Of a stretch of DNA of 64,000 nucleotides, positions 23,440 through 34,075 are shown piece after piece. Each line of letters begins with the position of its first letter. Positions within the stretch are counted from its first letter, which is position 1. This stretch comes from Gonatopus flavifemur. Taxonomy: Eukaryota > Arthropoda > Insecta > Hymenoptera > Dryinidae. The translations under genes were made by a program, and so were the position numbers. The notes under the pieces were generated by a model. It worked only from the letters and a program-made list of their open reading frames with translations, did not search any database and was not told the DNA's origin. The stretch is from assembly GCA_018340375.1 (NCBI GenBank), contig JAFFJZ010000031.1, forward strand, positions 2,666,001 to 2,730,000, read 5' to 3'.

Positions 23440-24530
23440 ATAAAATGACTGAGGAAATTCCGGCAAAAATTCTGCCTGGATGACAATGATTCCCAAATCC
23501 CAGAGTATGATTTCAACCAGTATCATGGTTTGTACCCTAAACCCGGATGAGATACAGCATTTCCGGATTCATAATCTTGTAATTTTTCAAATTTCGGGAG
23601 CTATAAAATGACTTAGGAGATTCCGGCAAAAATTCTGCCTGCATGACAATGATCCCCGCATGCCAGAGTATGATTTCAACCAGTATCATCGTTTGTACCC
23701 TGAATCCGGATGAGATAGAGCATTTGAAGACAAAAAAGTTGTAATTTCGTAACTTTCGGGAGCTTTAGAATGACTTGGGAGATTCCGGCAAAAATTCTGC
23801 CTGGATGACAATGATCCCCCATGCCAGAGTATGATTCCACTCAGTTTCATCGTTTGTACCCTAAATCCGGATGAGGTGGAGCATTTTGAAACTCATAATC
23901 CTGTAATTTTTCAACTTTCGGGGGCTATAAAATGACTTAGGAGATTCCGGCAAAAATTCTGCGTGGATGACAATCATCCCCACATGCCAGAGTATGATTT
24001 CACCCAGTATCATCGTTTGCATCCTAAATCCGGATGAGATAGAGCATTTTGAAACTCCTATCCTCGTAATTTTCCAACTTTCGGGACCTATTGGAGGGCT
24101 TGGGAGATTCCGGCTAGAATTCGGCGTCGATGGGAATGTTTCAGACATGTGGGGATCCTTGTCATCCACGAACAATTTTTGCCGGAATCTCCTAAGTCAT
24201 TTTATAGCTCCCGAAAGTTACGAAATTACAACGTTTTCAGTCTTGGAATGCTCTATCTCATCTGGATTCAGGGCACAAACGATGATACTGGTTGAAATCA
24301 TACTCTGGCATGTGGGGATCATTTTCATCCACGCAGAATTTTTGCCGGAATCTCCTAAGTCATTTTATAGCTCCCGAAAGTTGAAAAATTACAGGATTAT
24401 GAATTTGGTAATGCTGTATCTCATCCGGGTTTAGGGTACAAACGATGATACTGGGTGAAATCATACTCTGGCATTTGGGGATCATTGTCATCCAGGCAGA
24501 ATTTTTGCCGAAATCTCCTCAGTCATTTTA
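23440..24530. repeat. Central 163-bp minisatellite, five copies one way and three the other
   Basis: The word ATTCCGGCAAAAATTCTG starts at 23457, 23620, 23782, 23944 and 24107 (the last diverged), so the period is 162-163 bp. Its reverse complement appears at 24181, 24344 and 24507, again 163 bp apart. The direction switches near 24140-24150, the palindrome centre. Confidence 0.9.
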
Positions 24531-25591
24531 TAGCTCCCAATATTTCTGGAACTACAAGTTCCTCAGTTCAAGAATTCCACAGCTCTCCCGGATTTAGGGT
24601 TCAGACGACATCACTCAGTAAAATCATCCCGTGGCATGTAGGGAACCTACTGATCCATGTGAAATTCCTTTCTGAATCTCGCACATCCACAGCAATCACA
24701 CTTCCTTTCAGCATCCGCGTTCGAGACAGTGTTAGCAACACTTTGTCTATCAATATCCCAGCATTCCGTTATCCTCCTCACACATCACCTCTCATTCCCG
24801 GGGATATGTTCATTCACCCTATTGAACCGACTGCGTTGGAATCGAAAAATCTTATGTGATTCGAATGATGACCTCTCCGTAATCAGTTCCTGTAGTTGGA
24901 ATACTCCTATCGCATTCCCAATCGAAGCGATCTCCTCTCTCTTCGAACTGAAAACTGTTCGTAAGACAATCTCCCACTTCTCCATTCCCATCCTCCGTGA
25001 TGCACTGGCCACATGACCCGTACTCGTCGTATGGCGCTCTCCTTGGAATCAGGTTTTGCGTAAGGGTACTCCCGTCAAGCTTCGGAACAAATCGACCCAC
25101 CTCCTCACCCAATTCCCCTTCTCGTTGATGGAACGTGTGTACATGAATTGTGATTGTTGAATGGCGCCTCCTCCGAAGTCAGATTGCGCTCTCGGGATGC
25201 CTCTGTTATGCTCTGAAATCAAGTTACCCCGCCCTAATTCTCCCCCTTCGTGATAAAATGGGCATATGACCTATGATTCTTGAATGGCGCCCGCCCCGGA
25301 ATCGGATTCCGCAGTCAAAATTATTCCATCTCTCTTCAAAACGGAAATATCGCCCCTAACTTTTTTCCCTGGGGGTAAAATCAAAAATCCTTATCGGTAC
25401 AAACATCTACGCGTCATCCTTTTCCCAATGAGCCCAAGATCATTAAAATCGGAAAAAGTCGCCGGCAAACTTTTTTTTCAACCCCCTATAACTTATTTTC
25501 CTTCAGCGTACAAACAAAAATCGTTACGGTGCATTGGGGTACAAACGATGGACTACATTTTGGCATGAAAAGAAAAATTTTTCCTCAAAGT

Positions 25592-25596
25592 CGCCG
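25592..25596. other. Transib 5-bp target-site duplication, left copy (CGCCG)
   Basis: CGCCG precedes CACAGTG at 25597. The second copy is at 31135-31139, directly after CACTGTG. It fits the CGNCG preference known for Transib. Confidence 0.9.
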
Positions 25597-26210
25597 CACA
25601 GTGGGGCCAAATGCCAAAAAGCTGGCCAAAACCCCAAAAATGAAGTTTGCAGTTGGGATATTTGACCCTTGGGATAAGTAAGGTGATGTCCCAAGTATTG
25701 GAATTCTGATATAAGAAGATCTGATCCCCTTCCCCTGCCCTTGTGTACCAGTTGCAAAATACCCTTCTTGAAGTATAATCCGCGTGATTGAAAGACAGTA
25801 AAATAACGAGCATGTTCAAAAAGACGCTGTGTCTCGAAAAATGAACCGACTTAACTTTTTCAATTTGGAGTCTATTACTGAAACTATGTAGAATACACTA
25901 AAAATTAAGAGAATATCAATTTGATGAGTGGAAAATACTGACAGAGCAATGATTGGATGTAATTTCTATATCTATAAATGAGAAAATGTGTTTGGTTTTT
26001 GAAGGAATAGTAGAGAATTACGCAAAATTACGTCGTTTAACTCATTTGAGGTGGTAGATGGGACTCTTACCTAAACATCAGAAAAAAAACGGCTGCCCAT
26101 GTCTGCCCCTAAGCAATTCCGCCATGTTTTTGTGCAGGAAATCACAAAAAATTAGACGGAGTGATGAGGAGTCCTTAGATCCGTCTGGAACTTGATATGC
26201 AGAAGTTTGT

Positions 26211-26545
26211 GGGGTCGCTGATTATGAATCCGTTGTCTTCATTCCGAAATTCAAAATGGCGGATCCAATATGGCGGACGAAAATTGAGAGAAATCATCGG
26301 ATTGCCTTTGAACTCGGTACCCTGAGGGTTTTTAAGGTCGCTGATTCCGAATCCGGTGTCTGGATTCCGGAATTCAGAATGGCGGATCCAGTTTGGCAGA
26401 AAAAAATTGAAAAAATCATCAGATTTCCTTCAAACTCGGTATCCAGGGTTTTGTGGGGTCATTGATTACGAATCAGTTGTCAAATTCCAAGAATCAAAGA
26501 TAGCGTATCTAATATGGTGGACACAAAACTCAGGATTCAGTAGAT
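26211..26545 (+). repeat. Left subterminal 121-bp repeats of Transib, about 2.7 copies
   Basis: GGTCGCTGATTAYGAATC, then AAAATGGCGGATCCA, then CAAACTCGGTAYCC recur at about 26212, 26336 and 26458. This is the reverse orientation of the cluster near the right end. Confidence 0.85.
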
Positions 26546-27401
26546 TCGCTTTGAATTTTATCTCAACGTTAGTATGTGTTTCATTTCCAGTGTACATTTG
26601 CTGCACGAGGGAAACTGTATGAGATTGATTACCATTCGTTTTCCTTCTCATCGCGGGCTTAGGGTACACAAAAGCCAGAAATCATCGATATTTAGGAAGA
26701 TGATGGACCATTGAGAGAAAAACAGTATTGCTGGAGAATATTTGTAGTGAATTTACTATGAGTTGATGAATTCACTATGGGAAATGACAATAAAACTACC
26801 AACATTCAGTATTATGACTACGAATTTTTGGTAACTTCACTGCTAACATTCTTCAGCGATGCTCTTTTTCCCTAAAGTGACCGTCATTTTCCTACATGTT
26901 TATAAATGTTATTCAAGTATTGATATCTCTTTTCTTTTCGTGAACTGAATCATGACTCGCGATTTGGTGATCGTTCTTATGTTAACCCATCGTTTCCATG
27001 GCAACGTAAATAGTTGGTTGTAATCGGTCTGATTTCAAATGGTGCTTATCACAATTGTGCAATAGCTGTCACCGAATTCTTACTCTTGCTAGTAATCGTT
27101 ACCGTAAACTTTTTTCCGCGTGCGAGTTTGGAGCTTGGTGAATATTTTTCGTTTTTTAAAATCATTCAATGTTAACATACAATTCCAAATGAGATGGATT
27201 CCGCTGCCATAGGTGAGTGTTTCAACAACCTATATTTTCTTAGTAGTTTAATTTGAACAGTTGACTGCAAAAAAAATTAGCTTAAGAGGGTTGAATCCAA
27301 CCCAAGAAAATTAGGAAAATTTTTAGAAACACATGGGGTTTCTGTAGCGAATTTTATCGAATTCTACAACGTTTGTAGATTTCAAAGATGATTCAATATC
27401 T

Positions 27402-29901
27402 ATGACTCGGAGAAAGATGTACAATATTTTAAGGAGCAGTCCTCTACCTACGTTGGATGAAAAGTTCACTTCCTTCAAGGAAAAATCATCGAGATAACGT
27501 GTTGTCCGGATAACAAAACTACAGAGATCTCTAACCTTTTATCTACTTTTGAATGTGTATTTACAAAGAGATGGGAATCGTCTCAAAGGACCGAAGAACG
27601 ATTTCTTAAAAATAATGAAGAATGGTTAAAACAAGAGGTAGTGTTTTGTACTTTCAGGAATCCCCATTCTGTAACTGTTCACACGCAAGTGAGGAGACCT
27701 CTTGTTGAATTCAACGAATGTTCAGAGAGAACCAAACGTAGGAAAACGGAGAATATCAGAGTAAATACTCCTATCTCAGAGCTGTCTTACGCCACACAAA
27801 TGTGTTTGAGAGCGTCTGGACAGATCGAAGCCGCAAAAATTGTAAAGGATGTTACATCTTCTGATCCTGAGCTTGCCAAAATGTATATGAAAGGTTATCA
27901 AACTTTCAAGCGAAATGAGCCAAAGATGTTGAATGATGAAGATGCTCTAGCTCTCCTAGTAGATGCCGAGCTCTCAAAACATCAGTACTGCTGATTGCGC
28001 GAAGCTGATCCGCAGAAATTTCCACCTTATAAAAAAATTCAACTGGCCAAACGCATGTGTTTCCTTGACAAGGAATTTATTCAAATAACAGAAACCTGCG
28101 CTGTTGTGCAACTACAAGCACTTCTTGATCACACAGCTACACGTATTTTGAAGCTACAGAGTTCGGTTTTGTCAACTCTATCTGATGAAGAGTTACAAAA
28201 CCTGGTACTTATTTCCAAATGGGGGTTTGATGGGAGCTCTGGCCACTCCTCATACAAACAAGCATATCAAAGTTCGGAAGCTAGTGATTCCGCTGTGTTC
28301 ATTACTTTACTTGTGCCTCTCCGCCTACACTGCAATTCGAAAATAATTTGGCAGAATCCAAGGCCATCATCAACCAGATTTTGTAGGCCAATCAAAATAG
28401 AGTTTGTGAAAGAATCAACTGAAGTTTCGGTTGCAGAGAAGCTACGGGTTGATAATGAAATAGAAAATCTGAGGGCTACTTCTTTCAGAACTGATGAAAA
28501 ACATGTTTCAGTGAAACATGAGATGATTTTTTCTATGGTGGACGGGAAGGTATGCAATGCCATAACTGAGACAACCTATACCCAGAAGTGCTATATGTGT
28601 GGTGCCACATCTAAGGAATTCAACAAAATTGATGATATAGTATCCAGGCCGGTCAAAACCAAAAACCTCCAGTTTGGTTTGTCTTGTCTACACGGCTGGA
28701 TACGATTTTTTTAGGGCCTCCTGCATTTGTCTTATAAGCTACCTATTCAGAAGTGGCAAGCACGAAAACAAGATAAAGCTTTGGTGGAAGAACGAAGAAA
28801 GGTTGTACAGAAAAGTTGTAAAGAAAAATGTGGCCTCATTGTGGATGTTCCTAAGCCAGGGTTTGGGAACTCAAATGATGGGAATACCGCTAGGCGATTT
28901 TTCGCACAACCCGAAGTTTCTGCCGAAATCACAGAGGTGGATGTCAACCTAATACAACGACTTCATGTAGTATTAGCTACTGTTTCAAGTGGCCATGAAA
29001 TAGACGTCGAAAAGTTTCGGAGTTACGTTTTAGACACGGCACGCTACTACGCGACAAAATATCCGTGGTACCCAATGTCACCTACGATGCACAAGTTTTT
29101 GATCCACGGACCTGAAATCATTGCATCTGCTCTTCTACCTATAGGTCAATTGACTGAGGAAGCACAAGAGGCTCGCAACAAAGATTTTAAAAGGTGAAAA
29201 TGATGTATATCACTTAATAATAGTCTATATTTGTCACAGTGGACTCGACACTTTGAAGGGAAAAATTTGACTTCTCAAGTACTGCAATCAGTTTGATACA
29301 TTGCACAATACGTTTTTGACTACTAGGCGAACTATATATTTATGGTAACCACGAGAATATATGTTCGCGGAGATTGTTTTGTTCTGGTAAGGAATTCGGG
29401 GAATTATGAATATTCATATACTTTTTTTTATTAATAAGCCACATTGTTCATCCTCTGGAAACATAAATTCATAGACTAGAAAACAATTTTGAGAATCAAG
29501 TAAACTTATGAATTAGAGGATTTATTCAAAACTTCATACTGATGACCCCAAAGTGCAGCTGCTTTTTGTTTTTCCTCGATTTTGCTTGTCATGTTGAGAT
29601 CAAAAGCTTGAACGGTGTCGATGAATACATAATTATATTCAAATATCTTAACAACATTCATTTCCAAAGGTACCGAGAGCATCACTCCAGGAAATGCAGT
29701 AGAGAAAAAACGAATGAAGACATTTTTAAATGGTTCCTTTTGAGTTCTGATCCAATGTTATCGAGTAAAAGACAGTTGCCCAAGAAAAGACTAAAGTTCC
29801 TCCCTAGAGACGTGTTGAGCCTGATCAAAACTCCGGATATACTTGATAAAGACAACGTAACTTTCCCATTATCTTCCTCTGAAAGTGAAGAAGAAGACTG
29901 A
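27402..29901 (+). pseudogene. Transib transposase (RAG1-like core), with intron; three lesions
   Basis: Cut-and-paste transposase of the family that gave rise to RAG1. The N-terminal exon starts at about 27402 (MTRRKMYNIL). A frameshift near 27470 moves to the main frame, which runs to 29193 with TGA at 27992 and TAG at 28712. Core motifs are SKWGFDGSSGHSSYKQ (first Asp), IWQNPRPSSTRFCRPI, FSMVDGKVCNAITE (second Asp, 16 residues before CYMCGAT, which matches the CxxC of RAG1), FGLSCLHGWIRFF, NSNDGNTARRFF and LTEEAQEARNKDFKR (catalytic Glu). The last exon (29670-29901) adds YREHHSRKCSR and an acidic tail, SSSESEEED. Lesions are few, so loss was recent. Family knowledge gives the function; the motifs are seen. 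Confidence 0.88.
29194..29669 (+). other. Intron in the Transib transposase
   Basis: GTGAAAAT at 29194 follows AAAAG, and TTTCCAAAG ends at 29669. Joining the exons gives NKDFKR-YREHHSRK without a gap. The second Transib copy in this window (52722-53312) reads straight through at the same place (NKDCKYYKEHHTRK), so it has no intron there. Confidence 0.8.
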
Positions 29902-30129
29902 TCTGAGTAAAAAAAGTGTGGCAAAAGTAAAAACCATTACGATTTCAGTTTTTTATATTATTGTATATATTGTGAATGTATATATCTTTCGATTGAACAC
30001 ATTTGGTGTGTTAATATCATTCGATGATTATATTAATAATGATTCAATGTTGGAAATAATAATAATAATGATCTTGATAGGAACAACAAAATGGGCCGTT
30101 TAGTTCTTGTTTAATATTAAGTTATGAAT

Positions 30130-31075
30130 GGAGTTCTGATTTTTGGCATCCGCCATCCTGAATTTCGGAGTTCTGACAACGGATTCGTGATCAGCGACCC
30201 CGAAAACCCCTGGGTACCGAGTTTGAAGGGAATCCGATGATTTTTACAATTTTCGTCCGCTATGTTGGGTCCGTTATTTTGAATTTTGAATTTCAGACCG
30301 TGAGTCGTAATCAGCGACCACAGAAACCCCTGAGTACCGAGTTTGAAGAAAATGCGATGATTTCCTTAATTTTTGTCAACCATATTGGATCCGCCATTCT
30401 GAATTTCAAAATTTTGACAACGGATTCGTAATTGGTGACCCCAAAAACTCCTGGATGCCGAGTTTTAAGAAAATCCGATGATCTTCTCGATTTTATTCCA
30501 CCATATTGGATCCGCCATTCCGAATTTCGAAATGCAGACAACGGACTTGTAATCAGCGACCCCAAGAACCCCTGATCACCAAATTTGAAAAGAATCCGAT
30601 GATTCCTTCCGATTTTCGTCCACCATATTGGATCCGCCATTTCGAATTTCGAAATGAGAACAACGGATCCGTAATCAGCGACCCCAAAAACCGTTGGGTA
30701 CCCAATTAGAGGAGAATCCGATGATTTTCGAAATTTTCGTCCGCCGTATTGGATTCGCCATTTTGAATTTTGGAACTCAAACAGCAGATTCGTAATCAGC
30801 GACCCCAAAAACCGTTGAGTACCCAATTTGAGGAGAATTTGATGATTTTTAAAATTTTCGTCCGCCATATCGGATTTGCCATTCTGAATTTTGGACCTCA
30901 AACAGCAGATTCGTAATCAGCGACCCCAAAAACCCCTGATCACCAAGTTTGAAGAAATCCCGATGGTTTCTTTCAATTTTCGTCCGCCATATTGGATCCG
31001 CCATTTTGAATTTTGAAATTCTGACAACGGATTCGTAATCAGTGACCCCATAAACTTCCCGAGTACGAAGTCGCG
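30130..31075 (-). repeat. Right subterminal 121-bp repeats of Transib, eight copies
   Basis: The word GATTCGTAATCAGCGACCCC and its variants recur at about 30187, 30306, 30426, 30547, 30669, 30792, 30913 and 31034, spaced 119-123 bp apart. They point opposite to the left cluster. The long minus-strand frame over 30311-30901 is made of these repeats and is not a gene. Confidence 0.9.
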
Positions 31076-31134
31076 AGCGAATTTGAGAGCCCCTTATAAT
31101 TTTGTCCAGCTTTTTGGCCTTTGGCCCCACTGTG

Positions 31135-31165
31135 CGCCGGCTAAGTTCACAGGGGTCTACTCCCG
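31135..31165. other. Insertion-junction block: Transib TSD, foldback tip and foldback TSD
   Basis: CGCCG (31135-31139) is the second Transib duplication. 31140-31156 is the outermost tip of the foldback right arm (GCTAAGTTCACAGGGGT). CTACTCCCG (31157-31165) is the second copy of the 9-bp foldback duplication. All three signatures fit in 31 bases. Confidence 0.9.
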
Positions 31166-32734
31166 GCGCTTTATTATTTTCCAATTCTTTTGAAGCCCTG
31201 TCGGATTCTGATCTCAAAATTGAATCTCCCAATTCTTCTCCATCGATATCTCCCTCCCTCTCTGAAAGTCCTATATTATCGCTCCCTTTATACAGATCTT
31301 CCAAATGATTCATCCATTGTTCTATTTTTCCTCCGTTCTTATCAATTGTCTCCCTAGAGAATTTTTAATCTTACTGCTTATAGATTTCATTTGTCCAAAG
31401 AATCCCTCAACCATTCTATATGCTTCACCAATTTTCCCCAAATGTAATCTTACCTCTATATCTTGACATTTCCCCTCCAACCATTGTTCTTCCGCTCCTT
31501 CTGATTCTCTGATTATCTTATTCCCCAGTGCCTCGTACGTCTGCTGGTCTTGTTCACTATTCTCACTCTTTTATTTCCCCCTTTCATTAATTGAATCGAG
31601 AATTTCTTCTGTTATCCATGCTTCCTCAGGCTCTATCCCATCGTTCTCCAAAATTCCATCTTCACATTGCTCTATGTTCCCCTTCATATTTGTCCGTCTA
31701 CTCTCTATTTCCAAGTCTTTCTTTTGTCGATCCTCCGATTTTCCGTCCAACATTACTTTGAATGCCTCCCGTGTTTTCCCTTGTTTGAGATTCTTCAAAT
31801 TCCATCTTTTTTGCATTCTCTTTTCCTTTTTCAGAGCTTCCAATTCCAGAGAACATTTCATCAGCAACATATTGTGATCACTATCTATATTCGCGCCTGG
31901 ATAAGTTTTACAGCTTTTCACTTGGTTTCTAAATCTTTGTTTCATTAATATGTAATCGATTTGATATCTCGCTGTATCTCCTGGCATTTTCCTAGTAAAG
32001 ATTCTTCTTGGATGATTTTTGAATAATGTGTTGGTAATCACCATTTTATGGCTTCCACAGAATTCGATTGAACGTTGTCCTCTTTCATTCCTTTTTCCTA
32101 ACGCAAAATCTCCTGTTATGTTCCCCTCTTTTCCTTGCCCTACTACTGCATTCCAGTCGCCTTTGATCATTGAATTTTCTTCTCCCTTCACATATTCTAT
32201 CACTTCTTCTATTCCATCGTACGTTTCCCCGATATCTTCCTCTCAGTATGCAGATGTGGGCATGTATACTCGAACTATAACAGTGTCTACCGGTTTCGTT
32301 CTAACTCTAACCATCATTATGCGTTCACTATGTTGCGAATAACTTTCTATCCTATCCCCTACCCTTTTATGCATTTGAATTCCCACACCTGCTTGACCAT
32401 TCTTTGATCCCGTATGAATGATTTTATAAACCCCACTCCATAAATCCCCTCTTTGCGGCCATCTCATTTCACTAATTCCCATTACATCGATACCCAACCT
32501 CTTCATCTCTAATCTCAAATTTTCTAATTCTCCTGTTGGTCTCAGTGAACTAACATTCCACGCCCCGACTCGAAGAATGTTCTCCTTCTTCCCTATCCTC
32601 TTTGGTTTTCTGTCTTGTTTGATGAGGCTCTCTCGAGTAGCCTCCACCCGGAGATCCGAACAGGAGGCTATGTTGCCTCCGGAACATTTTACCCGAAAGA
32701 ACGCCATCATGTTGCTTTTGTTGCTTTTTTTCAA
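31157..32734 (-). pseudogene. RTE-like copy C: endonuclease and linker (other half of copy A)
   Basis: From 32734 the minus strand gives a lysine-rich lead, then the endonuclease: ILRVGAWNVSSLRPTGE, MGISEMRWP (catalytic Glu), KIIHTGSKNGQAGVGI, VRVYMPTSAY, a TGA at 32245-32243 (Ser in copies D and E), GDWNAVVGQGKEGN (Asp and Asn), YQIDYILMKQRFRNQ and DSDHNMLL (S-D-H). The linker runs to SINERGK and a stop at 31571, then on through broken frames to ENNKAPGVD at 31166. It is the 5' half of the element whose RT is at 20519-21375. The target duplication at 31157-31165 confirms this. Confidence 0.88.
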
Positions 32735-33150
32735 TGAATCAAAATTGAAAATTCTAGGTTTGGAGAAAAGATTCCATTTCCTCGGGAATATTAAAAGATG
32801 TCAAGGGATCCCCTTGCTTTCCTTCCGTTCAAAAATAGTAGTAGTTTCCGAAAAAGATTTAAAAAATGGAATCTCCATATATGAAGATCTTGTATATGAA
32901 ATTGGAAAATGAATTTCGAATATGAAATCTGAATATAAATTTTGGAATATTAAATTTGAATATATACAAGTTTTGAATATGAAATTTGATTATAAATCTT
33001 GAAATATCCGAATATATTCGAATTTTGAATATAAAATTTGAATATATGAAGTTTGAATATATATATATATAAATTTTGAGCACAAAATTTGAATATAAAG
33101 TTTGGTCACCAGATCAAAGATGTAATGTAATATATATATATATATATATA
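32735..33150. repeat. AT-rich degenerate repeat ending in a TA microsatellite
   Basis: From about 32880 to 33110, short units like AATTTTGAATAT and GAAATTTGAATATA recur with variable spacing of 14-30 bp. The stretch 33130-33150 is a pure TA run that served as target for the mariner at 33151. Confidence 0.75.
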
Positions 33151-34075
33151 CCGGGTGTGTAAGTATGAAACCAGGATTCGCCCATAGGTGGTGCTAGATT
33201 CCGATGCAGTTACCGACACATCACGTCAGCGGTGTCTTGTCATTGTATTGATATCCGACAAAGATTTCCAACTCACAATAACACGAGTTCCATTCAGGAG
33301 CGTTAGTTTATTAGAGATGAACATGTTGAGTTTTGTGCCAACAAATTACGATTTGCAGACAGCACTACTTTTCTGTTCTCATCTGAAGAAAACCGCAGCC
33401 GAATCGCATCGAATGCTTGTGGAGGCGTTTGGTAAGCATGCTCTTGGTAAAACACAGTGGTTCGAGTGGTTCGAACGGTTCAAAAGTGGCGATTTTGACG
33501 TCAGAAACGAAGAATGTGGAAGACCACCAAAAAAGTTTGAAGACGCTGACCTGCAAGCCTTGTTGAACGAAGACGACGCTTAAACACAACAACTGGCGAA
33601 TCAGTCAGAGGTGACCCGAGAAGCCATCCCCTTTCGGTTGAAAGCCATGGGGAAGATACAAAAGGTGAGAAAATGAGTTCCACGTGAACTCAACGGGAGA
33701 CAGCAGGAAAACCGCAGAACATCACGCAAAATGTTGCTCGCCAGGTTCCAAAGGAAGTCATCTCCATCGAATTGTGACTGGCGATGAAAAGTGGATATAT
33801 TTTGAGAATCCTAAGCGCAAAAAGTCATGGGAACCATCAACATCGACGGCAAGACCAAACCGCTACGGACGGGAGACAATGCTGTGTGTTTGGTGCGATC
33901 AGGTGGGCGTCATCTACTACGAGCTGCTGAAACCTGGGTGAACTGTCAATACTCAACGCTACCGACAACAAATGATCGATTTGGATCGAGTTTTGCGTGA
34001 AAAACGACCAGAATACCAACAAAGACAACACAAGGTGATTTTTCTGCATGGCAATGCACCGAATGATCAAAATGT
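33151..34075 (+). pseudogene. Mariner (mauritiana type), 3' truncated
   Basis: The left end CCGGGTGTGTAAGTATGAAA matches the terminus of the complete mariner at 50777. The transposase starts at the ATG at 33317 or 33323 and reads FVPTNYDLQTALLF, HLKKTAAESHRMLVEAFG and KSGDFDVRNEECGRPP (DNA-binding domain). Stops and shifts follow at 33583 and at about 33676-33780. Later parts read GDEKWIYFENPKRKKSW (first Asp), TMLCVWCDQVGVIYYELLKP and a partial HGNAP box, where the second catalytic Asp is changed to Gly. Homology ends near 34065, so the third Asp and the right terminus are missing. It is inactive. Confidence 0.85.

Larger units (their letters stand above)
22358..25596. mobile_element. Foldback palindrome, about 1.1-kb arms plus 163-bp subrepeats
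   Basis: The left arm (22358 to about 23440) and right arm (about 24530 to 25596, completed by 31140-31156) are near-perfect reverse complements. For example, an 86-residue open frame at 22859-23119 (+) is repeated without change at 24852-25112 (-). Each arm ends outside in ACCCCTGTGAACTTAGCC and carries CCGGCGACTTTGAGG and GCCGGCGACTTTTTCCG words. The centre is tandem repeats. The layout matches Drosophila-type foldback elements, known for long inverted repeats built of subrepeats and 9-bp target duplications. None of the arm frames looks like a transposase, so the element is non-autonomous. Confidence 0.88.
25597..31134 (+). mobile_element. Transib DNA transposon, complete ends
   Basis: 5538 bp with terminal inverted repeats. 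The left end starts CACAGTGGGGCCAAATGCC. The right end, read on the minus strand, starts CACAGTGGGGCCAAAGGCC, and about 34 of the first 35 bases-or-so agree with two or three changes. Flanks are CGCCG on both sides. Removing the element restores the terminal repeat of the foldback element, so the insertion point is certain. It contains a plus-strand transposase (27402-29901) with one intron, and 121-bp tandem repeats near both ends in opposite directions (26211-26545 and 30130-31075). Confidence 0.92.
21376..31156. mobile_element. Composite foldback insertion with captured flank and nested Transib
   Basis: One insertion bounded by inverted termini ACCCCTGTGAAC ... GTTCACAGGGGT and by 9-bp direct repeats. 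From the left it contains: a 189-bp end fragment (21376-21564), an inverted copy of the adjacent RTE sequence (copy B, 21576-22357), a complete foldback palindrome (22358-25596 plus 31140-31156) and a Transib element (25597-31134, plus the second copy of its target duplication). Copies B and C share private mutations, so B was copied from C's side, not inherited from another RTE insertion. The termini and 9-bp duplication resemble foldback or Mutator-like elements. No transposase of its own is present. Confidence 0.85.

Noticed and set aside
23440..24530. CRISPR-like array of regular repeats
   Set aside because: Repeats are contiguous 163-bp units that invert at the centre, without short repeats and unique spacers; the DNA is eukaryotic.
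22859..25112. Identical 86- and 95-residue frames in both foldback arms
   Set aside because: They are the same DNA in inverted orientation; frames exist on both strands with no recognisable domain. Conservation comes from arm identity, not selection for protein.
30311..30901. 196-residue minus-strand frame with repeated peptide
   Set aside because: It is translation of the 121-bp tandem repeat inside the Transib element.
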